A DNA stretch of 36,731 bases from Spirabiliibacterium mucosae (GTDB lineage: Bacteria > Pseudomonadota > Gammaproteobacteria > Enterobacterales > Pasteurellaceae), in assembly GCF_014884965.1 (NCBI RefSeq), contig NZ_JABTBO010000022.1:1-36731 (forward strand), given 5' to 3'. Within the stretch, counting starts at the first letter, position 1. Each line of letters begins with the position of its first letter. A program made the position numbers and the translations under genes. A model generated the notes under the pieces. The model did not search any database. It had not been told where the DNA came from and saw nothing but the letters and a program-made list of their open reading frames with translations. Shown piece after piece: positions 26,980 through 36,731 of this stretch.

Positions 26980-27011
26980 AGCGGCAATTTTTTCAAGATC
27001 TGAAGGTTTTT

Positions 27012-28904
27012 ATGATTTACAACACAACCTATGACGTGATCGTCGTCGGTGGCGGCCATGCAGGCACAGAAGCGGCCCTTGCGCCTGCCCGCATGGGGCT
27101 GAAAACACTGTTATTAACCCACAATATCGATACCCTCGGGCAAATGTCGTGTAACCCCGCCATTGGTGGGATCGGCAAAGGCCATTTGGTGAAAGAAATC
27201 GACGCCATGGGCGGGCTGATGGCCACCGCCGCTGACCAAGCGGGGATCCAATTTCGCACCTTAAATAGCTCAAAAGGCCCGGCGGTGCGTGCCACCCGCG
27301 CCCAGGCTGACCGCGTGCTATATCGCCAAGCAGTGCGTATTGCATTAGAAAATCAAGATAATTTAGATATTTTCCAACAAGAAGTGGTGGATATTTTACT
27401 CGATCAAGACCAAGCTGTAGGCGTTGTCACCAAAATGGGGCTGACCTTTCAGGCGCGATCCGTGGTGTTGACCGCGGGCACCTTTTTGGCGGGCAAAATT
27501 CACATCGGGATGGAAAATTACGCCGGTGGCCGTGCGGGCGATCCTGCCGCCACACTGCTGGCCGATCGCCTGCGTGAGCTAAAATTGCGCGTTGCACGGC
27601 TGAAAACGGGCACACCGCCGCGTTTGGATGCCCGCACAATTGATTTTTCAGTGCTGCAAGCCCAACACGGTGACCCGATCTTGCCGGTGTTTTCGTTTAT
27701 GGGATCGGTTGAGCAGCACCCGCGGCAGATCCCGTGTTTTATCACTCACACCAATGAAAAAGCCCACGATCTGATTCGCGCAAACCTTGATCGCAGCCCA
27801 ATGTATGCCGGCGTTATCGAAGGCATTGGGCCACGTTATTGCCCGTCGATCGAAGATAAAGTGATGCGCTTTGCCGATCGCACCAGCCATCAGATCTACC
27901 TCGAGCCAGAGGGCTTGACCAGCAATGAGATCTACCCAAATGGGATCTCAACCAGTTTGCCGTTTGATGTGCAAATGGGCGTGGTCAACGCCATGCCGGG
28001 GCTTGAAAACGCCCGCATTGTCAAACCCGGCTATGCGATTGAATACGACTACTTCGACCCTAGGGATCTCAAACCCACGCTGGAAACCAAAGCGATTAAG
28101 GGCTTGTTTTTTGCCGGCCAAATCAACGGCACCACCGGCTACGAAGAGGCCGCCGCGCAAGGTTTGCTGGCCGGGATCAACGCCGGGCTTTATGTGCAAG
28201 GCAAGGCGGCCTGGTATCCGCGCCGGGATCAAGCCTACCTTGGCGTGCTGGTCGACGATCTCTGCACGCTCGGCACCAAAGAGCCCTATCGTGTGTTTAC
28301 CTCACGCGCGGAATACCGCTTGTTGCTGCGGGAAGACAACGCCGATAGCCGCTTGACACCGATTGCTCATGAACTGGGGCTGATTGATCCAGCGCGCTGG
28401 GCACGCTTTGAGCAAAAACAAGAGAATATCGCGCGTGAGCAACAACGCCTGCGCGAGATTTGGATCCACCCGCAATCCGCCCACTTAAGTGCGGTCAATC
28501 AACTGCTGAAAACCCCGCTCACCCGTGAGGCCAGTGGTGAAGATCTGCTGCGCCGGCCTGAGGTGAATTACCAAAACCTGACCGCACTTGAGGTTTTTGC
28601 GCCCGCGTGTAGTGACCAAGAAGCCGCTGAACAGGTGGAAATTTCGATTAAATATCAAGGCTATATCGAGCATCAGCAAGAAGAGATCGCCCGCCACAAG
28701 CGCCATGAGAGCACCGCGATTCCAGAGTCGTTTGATTATGACAAAGTCACGGGGCTGTCTAACGAGGTGCGTGCGAAGTTGCTGCAACATCGCCCGGTGT
28801 CAATTGGCCAGGCCTCTCGCATTTCAGGCGTGACGCCGGCGGCAATTTCGATATTGCTGGTCAATTTGAAAAAGCAAGGTATGCTTAAGCGTGGTGATGA
28901 ATGA
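27012..28904 (+). CDS. mnmG: tRNA uridine-5-carboxymethylaminomethyl modification enzyme MnmG (GidA)
   Basis: MnmG works with MnmE to install the carboxymethylaminomethyl group on the wobble uridine of several tRNAs, using FAD and a folate derivative. The 630-residue protein has the FAD motif [19 protein letters not shown] (about 11-29), the signatures [20 protein letters not shown] and [17 protein letters not shown], and the C-terminal helical MnmE-binding domain ending in [23 protein letters not shown] precedes the ATG. It overlaps rsmG by 4 nt (ATGA). It contains 25 GATC tetramers, about three times the random expectation. Two USS copies are near 28487 and 28581. Confidence 0.97.
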   Translation: MIYNTTYDVIVVGGGHAGTEAALAPARMGLKTLLLTHNIDTLGQMSCNPAIGGIGKGHLVKEIDAMGGLMATAADQAGIQFRTLNSSKGPAVRATRAQADRVLYRQAVRIALENQDNLDIFQQEVVDILLDQDQAVGVVTKMGLTFQARSVVLTAGTFLAGKIHIGMENYAGGRAGDPAATLLADRLRELKLRVARLKTGTPPRLDARTIDFSVLQAQHGDPILPVFSFMGSVEQHPRQIPCFITHTNEKAHDLIRANLDRSPMYAGVIEGIGPRYCPSIEDKVMRFADRTSHQIYLEPEGLTSNEIYPNGISTSLPFDVQMGVVNAMPGLENARIVKPGYAIEYDYFDPRDLKPTLETKAIKGLFFAGQINGTTGYEEAAAQGLLAGINAGLYVQGKAAWYPRRDQAYLGVLVDDLCTLGTKEPYRVFTSRAEYRLLLREDNADSRLTPIAHELGLIDPARWARFEQKQENIAREQQRLREIWIHPQSAHLSAVNQLLKTPLTREASGEDLLRRPEVNYQNLTALEVFAPACSDQEAAEQVEISIKYQGYIEHQQEEIARHKRHESTAIPESFDYDKVTGLSNEVRAKLLQHRPVSIGQASRISGVTPAAISILLVNLKKQGMLKRGDE

Positions 28905-29524
28905 GTTTGCTTGCACGTTTAGAGGCCCTTTTAAGCCAGACCGCACTTTGCGTTTCGCTCTGCCAGCGTGAGCAGCTGGTGGCCTATGTTGAACTGCTGG
29001 ATAAGTGGAACAAAGCCTATAATCTCACCTCCGTGCGAGATCCCGCCGAGATGCTGGTGAAACATATCATGGATAGCCTGGTTGTGAGTGAGCACTTACA
29101 AGGCCAGCGCTTTATCGATGTTGGCACCGGCCCTGGCCTGCCGGGGATTCCGCTGGCCATTATTAACCCTGATAAACAGTTCACCTTGCTTGACAGCCTG
29201 GGCAAGCGGGTGCGCTTTTTGCAGCAGGTGGTTTTGAAGTTAGGGCTTACTAACGTCACGCCAGTGCAAAGCCGGGTGGAGGATTATCACAACGGTCAGT
29301 TTGACGGCGTGCTAAGCCGTGCGTTTGCCTCAATGGCGGATATGACCCACTGGTGTGGCCATTTGCCCAACGCTCAGGGCCATTTTTATGCCTTGAAAGG
29401 CCATGTCACTGACGAGGAAGTGCAAGGCTTAGGTGCGGGCGTGCAACTCGATAAAAAAATTGCCCTCAAAGTGCCTGAATTGATAGGCGAGAGAAATCTC
29501 GTGGTGTTGTCAAAGGTTGCGTGA
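28901..29524 (+). CDS. rsmG: 16S rRNA (guanine(527)-N7)-methyltransferase RsmG (GidB)
   Basis: RsmG methylates G527 in the 530 loop of 16S rRNA. The 207-residue product has the SAM-binding motif [17 protein letters not shown] (about 66-82), [15 protein letters not shown] and [12 protein letters not shown]. Its ATG overlaps the mnmG stop (ATGA), so translation is coupled. One USS is near 28942. It contains just one GATC, in contrast to mnmG. Confidence 0.96.
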   Translation: MSLLARLEALLSQTALCVSLCQREQLVAYVELLDKWNKAYNLTSVRDPAEMLVKHIMDSLVVSEHLQGQRFIDVGTGPGLPGIPLAIINPDKQFTLLDSLGKRVRFLQQVVLKLGLTNVTPVQSRVEDYHNGQFDGVLSRAFASMADMTHWCGHLPNAQGHFYALKGHVTDEEVQGLGAGVQLDKKIALKVPELIGERNLVVLSKVA

Positions 29525-29618
29525 TTATACGAAAAACGTCAATTTTGCTATTTTTGTGACTAAACGTAAAAATTTTTAATAAATGTTATCTAGGTAACAC
29601 TTTTCGCGCCTTTAATCG

Positions 29619-29646
29619 TTGCAATAATCAATTCTAACCGTATAAT
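29619..29646 (+). promoter_or_regulatory. Promoter of the atp operon
   Basis: TTGCAA (29619-29624) and a perfect TATAAT (29641-29646) are spaced by 16 nt in the 207-nt gap between rsmG and atpI. This leaves a leader of about 80 nt before atpI. The rest of the gap is A+T rich with a small GTTA/TAAC inverted repeat (29585-29598); no gene is seen in it. Confidence 0.65.
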
Positions 29647-29731
29647 TTAACGTGATTTGTTACCCATTATGCAAACGTGATTTGCGCAATGGGGCGTAAG
29701 CAGGCACAAAAGAGAGGTTAAGGGCCTTGCA

Positions 29732-30112
29732 ATGTCAGCAGTGATGGCAAAAAGCCAACAATTATACAAAAACGTTTTGCTTGTCACCTTGTTGCTGGCA
29801 GTTGGCCTGACCGCACTTTTGTGGGGCTTTGGCTTAGCGGCGTGGTCATTTATGTTAGGCTGCGCGGTGGCTTGGCTTTCGCAGCTGGCCTTTGTGGTGT
29901 TTTTATTTGCTCGCCAGCGCTCGTTGGCAATGAATGCCAAAGTCAAAGCGCTCTATCAAGCGCAAGGCGTGAAATTTGCTGTCACTGTGGTGCTCTTTAT
30001 CATTGTGCTGCGCACCGTTCACGTGCATGCTGGGGCGTTTTTTAGTGGCTATTTGCTGATCATTTTATGTCATGGTGTGTTGCCTTTTTTGCTTTCAAAA
30101 GGCAAACGTTAA
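29732..30112 (+). CDS. atpI: ATP synthase assembly-associated protein AtpI
   Basis: AtpI is a small membrane protein encoded first in atp operons. It assists c-ring assembly or stability and is not part of the finished enzyme. The 126-residue protein has four hydrophobic segments (LLVTLLLAVGLTALLWGFGL, WSFMLGCAVAWLSQLAF, AVTVVLFIIVLRTV and GYLLIILCHGVLPFLL). The start at the ATG at 29732 is plausible; a second ATG four codons in (29744) is an alternative. One USS is near 29810. It ends 21 nt before atpB. Confidence 0.88.
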   Translation: MSAVMAKSQQLYKNVLLVTLLLAVGLTALLWGFGLAAWSFMLGCAVAWLSQLAFVVFLFARQRSLAMNAKVKALYQAQGVKFAVTVVLFIIVLRTVHVHAGAFFSGYLLIILCHGVLPFLLSKGKR

Positions 30113-30121
30113 TTCATTTAA

Positions 30122-30931
<810 letters not shown>

Positions 30932-30969
30932 TGTTTTTTAACCTAGCATTTTGCTAACTTTTAACTTAA

Positions 30970-31239
<270 letters not shown>

Positions 31240-31291
31240 TCCAACAGCTACTCGTAGTGAGTCATAAACCACTTTTTAAGGAGGTAGCGTT

Positions 31292-31762
31292 GTGAATATT
31301 AACGCAACACTCATCGGACAATCTATTGTATTCCTCATTTTTGTGTGGTTTTGCATGAAGTTTGTCTGGCCACCCGTGATCAAAGCCATTGAAGCACGTC
31401 AAAGCCAGATCGCCAATGCTTTAGCCTCCGCTGAAGAAGCGAAAAAACAACAAGCTGACACCAAAGTGCTGGTTGAGCAAGAGTTGGCAGAAGCGAAAAA
31501 ACAAGCACAAGAAATCATTGATTTGGCAAACAAACGCCGCAATGAAATCCTCGATGAAGTGCGCGGCGAAGCCGAAGCTGTCAAAGCGAAAATCATTGAG
31601 CAAGGCTATGCTGAAGTGGATGCCGAACGCAAACGTGCGCGCGAAGAGCTGCGTGTGCAAGTGGCATCACTGGCACTGGCGGGTGCAGAAAAAATTGTTG
31701 GGCGCAATGTAGATGAAGCGGCCAACAACGATATTATCGATAAACTCGTTGCAGAACTATAA
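31292..31762 (+). CDS. atpF: F1Fo ATP synthase subunit b
   Basis: Subunit b is the peripheral stalk that holds F1 against rotation. The 156-residue protein has one N-terminal membrane helix (residues about 5-26) and a long charged coiled coil ([20 protein letters not shown] region) ending in the delta-binding tail. It begins at a GTG (31292) preceded by a very strong AAGGAGG, which decides the start. It ends 13 nt before atpH. Confidence 0.96.
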   Translation: MNINATLIGQSIVFLIFVWFCMKFVWPPVIKAIEARQSQIANALASAEEAKKQQADTKVLVEQELAEAKKQAQEIIDLANKRRNEILDEVRGEAEAVKAKIIEQGYAEVDAERKRAREELRVQVASLALAGAEKIVGRNVDEAANNDIIDKLVAEL

Positions 31763-31775
31763 GAAGGTGGGGCTA

Positions 31776-32309
31776 ATGTCAGAATACATCACAGTAGCAC
31801 GCCCCTATGCACATGCCGCATTTGATTTTGCATTAGAACATAATGCGTTAGACAAATGGCTTGAAATGCTTAAATTCGCGGCAGCGGTTGTTGCCAATGA
31901 CGATATGCAGCAGTTTTTAAAAGCGGCATCGTCAAGTGAAAAAGCGGCCAACACGGTCATTGAGATTTGTGGAGAGCAGCTTTGTCAACACGGGCAAAAT
32001 TTTATCCGTGTGTTGGCTGAAAACAACCGCCTGCTGGCATTGCCTGAGGTGTTGGCTCTCTTTGAGCAGCTCGTCGACGAGCAAAATGCCTTGGTGGATG
32101 TTGAGGTGATTTCAGCCAAACCGCTTAGCGAAAAACAGCAGCATGATATTCTCCAAGCAATGGAAAAAAGGCTTGCTCGAAAAGTTAAATTAAATTGTCG
32201 CATTGATGAAAGTTTAATTGGTGGTGCCATCATCAAAACCCAAGGGTTTGAAATCGACGGCTCCAGCCGCGGTCAGCTTGATCGCCTAGCCAATGCGTTA
32301 CAATTATAA
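31776..32309 (+). CDS. atpH: F1Fo ATP synthase subunit delta
   Basis: Delta links the b stalk to the top of the alpha-beta hexamer. The start MSEYITVARPYAHAAFDFAL at 31776 (AGAAGGTGGGG upstream) matches the family. The open frame reaches back into atpF, but that extension is not real. The 177-residue product ends with LIGGAIIKTQGFEIDGSSRG, the conserved C-terminal signature. Confidence 0.96.
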   Translation: MSEYITVARPYAHAAFDFALEHNALDKWLEMLKFAAAVVANDDMQQFLKAASSSEKAANTVIEICGEQLCQHGQNFIRVLAENNRLLALPEVLALFEQLVDEQNALVDVEVISAKPLSEKQQHDILQAMEKRLARKVKLNCRIDESLIGGAIIKTQGFEIDGSSRGQLDRLANALQL

Positions 32310-32321
32310 GAGGAATCGAAA

Positions 32322-33863
32322 ATGCAACTAAATTCAACAGAAATTAGTGATTTAATTAAAAAACGCATTGCTGATTTTGATGTCAGTAGTGAAGCGCGCA
32401 ATACCGGTACGATCGTATCGGTGAGCGACGGCATCATCCGTATCCACGGGTTAAGCGATGTGATGCAAGGGGAAATGATCGCCTTGCCTGGCAACCGTTA
32501 TGCCATTGCGCTCAACCTTGAACGCGACAGTGTGGGTGCGGTGGTCATGGGGCCATACATCGACTTGGCAGAAGGCATGCAAGTAGAATGCACCGGCCGT
32601 ATTTTGGAAGTGCCTGTTGGCCGCAACTTGCTCGGCCGTGTGGTCAACACTCTCGGTGAACCAATTGATGGCAAAGGCGAAATCGAAGCGGAAGCCTTTT
32701 CGCCAATTGAGGTGATTGCACCGGGTGTAATCGACCGTAAATCCGTTGACCAACCTGTGCAAACTGGTTATAAAGCGGTGGACTCCATGGTGCCAATCGG
32801 CCGTGGCCAACGTGAGTTAATCATCGGTGACCGTCAAACCGGTAAAACCGCACTTGCCATCGATGCCATCATCAACCAACGTGATTCTGGCATCAAATGT
32901 ATCTATGTTGCCATCGGGCAAAAAGCCTCAACAATCGCCAACGTGGTGCGCAAATTAGAAGAACATGGCGCACTGGCCAACACCATCGTAGTGGTTGCAT
33001 CAGCGGCGGAATCTGCAGCGTTGCAATATTTGGCGCCGTATGCAGGCTGTGCCATGGGTGAATTTTTCCGTGACAACGGTGAAGATGCCCTGATTGTTTA
33101 TGATGACTTGTCAAAACAAGCAGTGGCTTATCGTCAAATTTCCTTGTTGTTGCGCCGTCCGCCAGGCCGTGAAGCGTTCCCTGGGGATGTGTTCTATCTT
33201 CACTCCCGCTTGCTTGAACGTGCCGCGCGTGTTAATGCTGAGTACGTTGAAAAACACACCGAAGGCCGCGTGAAAGGCAAAACAGGCTCATTGACCGCAT
33301 TGCCGATCATTGAAACCCAAGCCGGTGACGTTTCTGCGTTCGTACCAACCAACGTGATCTCCATCACCGACGGGCAAATCTTCCTTGAGTCTGACTTGTT
33401 CAACTCCGGTATTCGCCCAGCGGTTAACCCAGGGATCTCAGTTTCCCGTGTAGGGGGTGCTGCGCAAACTAAAGTGATCAAAAAACTCGCTGGTGGTATC
33501 CGTACCGCACTTGCACAATACCGTGAATTGGCGGCGTTTGCGCAATTTGCCTCAGACCTTGACGAAGCCACTCGTAAACAGTTGTCGCACGGACAAAAAG
33601 TAACCGAATTGCTCAAACAACCACAATACAGCCCGCTTAGCGTTGGCCAACAAGCGTTGTTGTTGTTCGCGGTTGAATTTGGCTACCTCGACGATGTGGA
33701 AATTGACCGCATTGGCGCATTTGAAGAAAGTCTATTGAATTTTGCCCAACACAACGAAAGCGAGTTCTTAAAAGAGCTTTCTCAATCGGGCGATTACAAC
33801 GACACCATTAAAGATAAACTGAAAGCTATCTTAGACACCTTTAAAGCGAAAGGGTCCTGGTAA
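32322..33863 (+). CDS. atpA: F1Fo ATP synthase subunit alpha
   Basis: Alpha is the non-catalytic nucleotide-binding subunit of F1. The 513-residue protein has the P-loop [13 protein letters not shown] (about 169-181), the signature [17 protein letters not shown], and the arginine-finger region following it. Length equals E. coli AtpA (513). AGAGGAA precedes the ATG. It holds two of only three exact USS copies inside genes of the atp operon (near 32848 and 33504). Confidence 0.97.
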   Translation: MQLNSTEISDLIKKRIADFDVSSEARNTGTIVSVSDGIIRIHGLSDVMQGEMIALPGNRYAIALNLERDSVGAVVMGPYIDLAEGMQVECTGRILEVPVGRNLLGRVVNTLGEPIDGKGEIEAEAFSPIEVIAPGVIDRKSVDQPVQTGYKAVDSMVPIGRGQRELIIGDRQTGKTALAIDAIINQRDSGIKCIYVAIGQKASTIANVVRKLEEHGALANTIVVVASAAESAALQYLAPYAGCAMGEFFRDNGEDALIVYDDLSKQAVAYRQISLLLRRPPGREAFPGDVFYLHSRLLERAARVNAEYVEKHTEGRVKGKTGSLTALPIIETQAGDVSAFVPTNVISITDGQIFLESDLFNSGIRPAVNPGISVSRVGGAAQTKVIKKLAGGIRTALAQYRELAAFAQFASDLDEATRKQLSHGQKVTELLKQPQYSPLSVGQQALLLFAVEFGYLDDVEIDRIGAFEESLLNFAQHNESEFLKELSQSGDYNDTIKDKLKAILDTFKAKGSW

Positions 33864-33888
33864 GTCAAGACTTTCAACGGAGGATTAA

Positions 33889-36154
<2,266 letters not shown>

Positions 36155-36185
36155 TTGTCCCTTAACGTTAACCTAGGAGGGAAAA

Positions 36186-36614
36186 ATGGCATCTTCATTT
36201 GAGCTGAATGTGGTCAGTGCCGAGGAGCATATCTTTTCGGGCACGGTGAACAGCATTCAGGTGTCAGGTATCGAGGGTGAGCTTGGGATTTTGCCAGGCC
36301 ACACTCCGCTGTTGACGATGATTAAGCCTGGGGTGTTGAAGATCAACGCTGAAGGCGGCGCGCAGGTGATCTATGTATCGGGTGGATTTCTTGAGGTGCA
36401 GCCGAAGGTGGTGACGATTTTGGCGGATACGGCAATTCGCGGTGAGGAGTTGGATAAAGATCGAATTCTAGCTGCGAAACGTCGCGCTGAGGAGAATGTG
36501 AGTTCTCGTCATGCGGATTCGGATTATTCGTTGATGTCGAGTAAGCTTTCTCGTGAGTTGGCAAAACTGCAAGCTTATGAGTTGACGGAGAAGCTGTCGA
36601 AGAATCGTCGTTAG
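36186..36614 (+). CDS. atpC: F1Fo ATP synthase subunit epsilon
   Basis: Epsilon couples the rotor to the c-ring and can inhibit ATP hydrolysis. The 142-residue protein has the beta-sandwich N-terminal domain ([20 protein letters not shown]) and two C-terminal helices ([15 protein letters not shown] and [18 protein letters not shown]). TAGGAGGGAAAA precedes the ATG. It is the last gene of the operon. Confidence 0.96.
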   Translation: MASSFELNVVSAEEHIFSGTVNSIQVSGIEGELGILPGHTPLLTMIKPGVLKINAEGGAQVIYVSGGFLEVQPKVVTILADTAIRGEELDKDRILAAKRRAEENVSSRHADSDYSLMSSKLSRELAKLQAYELTEKLSKNRR

Positions 36615-36632
36615 TTGTTATTAGCAGTGTTT

Positions 36633-36667
36633 GTAAAACCGCACTTTTGTTAAAGTGCGGTTTTTTT
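36633..36667 (+). terminator. USS-pair terminator of the atp operon
   Basis: Inverted uptake sequences (36638-36647 with 36652-36661, 4-nt loop) are followed by a run of T (to 36667), 24 nt beyond the atpC stop. Confidence 0.88.
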
Positions 36668-36720
36668 GTTGTTCATTATTTTGCGATGGCGCTCCGCGCA
36701 CTTGTTCATAACTCCGTCAT
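36666..36720 (+). repeat. Right copy of the ~55-nt sequence found at both window ends
   Basis: Lies directly behind the atpC terminator and aligns without gaps to the minus strand of 46-100 behind the glgP terminators (about 42 of 55 bases). It contains a GCGC-TCC-GCGC mini-hairpin (36690-36700 region) and ACTCCGTCAT. It can be read as a short open frame from about 36686 to the window end, but that is too short to support a gene. Confidence 0.55.
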
Positions 36721-36731
36721 GACTATCGCAA

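Larger units (their letters stand above)
26673..27011. other. oriC: Chromosomal replication origin oriC
   Basis: This 339-nt non-coding gap between mioC and mnmG occupies the same place as E. coli oriC. DnaA boxes: two perfect TGTGGATAA (26677-26685 and 26749-26757), one TTGTCCACA with one mismatch (26767-26775), and one TTATGCACA (26800-26808) that fits TTATNCACA. Nine GATC sites occur where about one is expected. The A+T-rich stretch 26870-26930 on the mnmG side is the likely unwinding element. It contains GATCT-led 13-mers, including one on the minus strand at 26902-26914 that matches the E. coli 13-mer consensus at 11 of 13 positions; a similar one lies at 26690-26702. A USS lies inside at 26779-26787. 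Confidence 0.93.

Noticed and set aside
36686-36731. Start of a possible gene at the right edge (Met-Ala-Leu-Arg-Ala-Leu...)
   Set aside because: It is cut by the window end, has no ribosome site and coincides with the repeated 55-nt sequence, so a non-coding repeat fits better.

Overview
The window is a chromosomal segment from a Pasteurellaceae bacterium. The clearest sign is about 56 exact copies of the Haemophilus-type DNA uptake signal sequence (USS, AAGTGCGGT or its complement), roughly one per 650 bp. The Actinobacillus/Mannheimia-type USS variant was not noticed. Base composition is near 50% GC, high for the family. I cannot fix the genus from this sequence alone.

Layout, left to right. 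(1) 163-9693, minus strand: the glycogen operon in transcription order glgB-glgX-glgC-glgA-glgP (branching, debranching, ADP-glucose synthesis, chain elongation, phosphorolysis). glgB, glgA (twice) and glgP carry single-base frameshifts. (2) 9949-10187 zapB (minus, also frameshifted) and 10379-11392 glpX (plus). (3) menA-rraA (minus), trmO (plus), a SAM methyltransferase (minus), sodC (minus) and pnuC (minus). (4) rapA-rluA (plus). (5) glpA-glpB-glpC-glpR (plus), anaerobic glycerol-3-phosphate oxidation into the quinone pool with its own repressor, behind a promoter carrying recognisable CRP and GlpR sites. A Tag-like DNA glycosylase gene is coupled to glpR. (6) A PliG-like lipoprotein, then mioC, the chromosomal replication origin oriC (26673-27011), mnmG and rsmG, and the complete F1Fo ATP synthase operon atpIBEFHAGDC to 36614. 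This is the ancestral gammaproteobacterial mioC-oriC-mnmG-rsmG-atp order.

Functional links: GlpABC donates electrons to quinone, and menA makes the menaquinone typical of anaerobic respiration. GlpX and the glycogen genes connect gluconeogenic carbon to storage. The ATP synthase uses the proton gradient that respiration generates.

Most of the content is housekeeping, and I see no CRISPR array, prophage, insertion sequence, toxin-antitoxin or obvious new defence system. The points most worth a second look are: oriC with an embedded USS and an inverted DnaA-box pair; a GATC excess that runs through mnmG and stops at rsmG; one USS encoding the C-termini of two convergent genes; related ~55-nt sequences behind the terminators at both window ends; and a cluster of five homopolymer frameshifts confined to the first 10.2 kb, which looks more like sequence error than gene decay.
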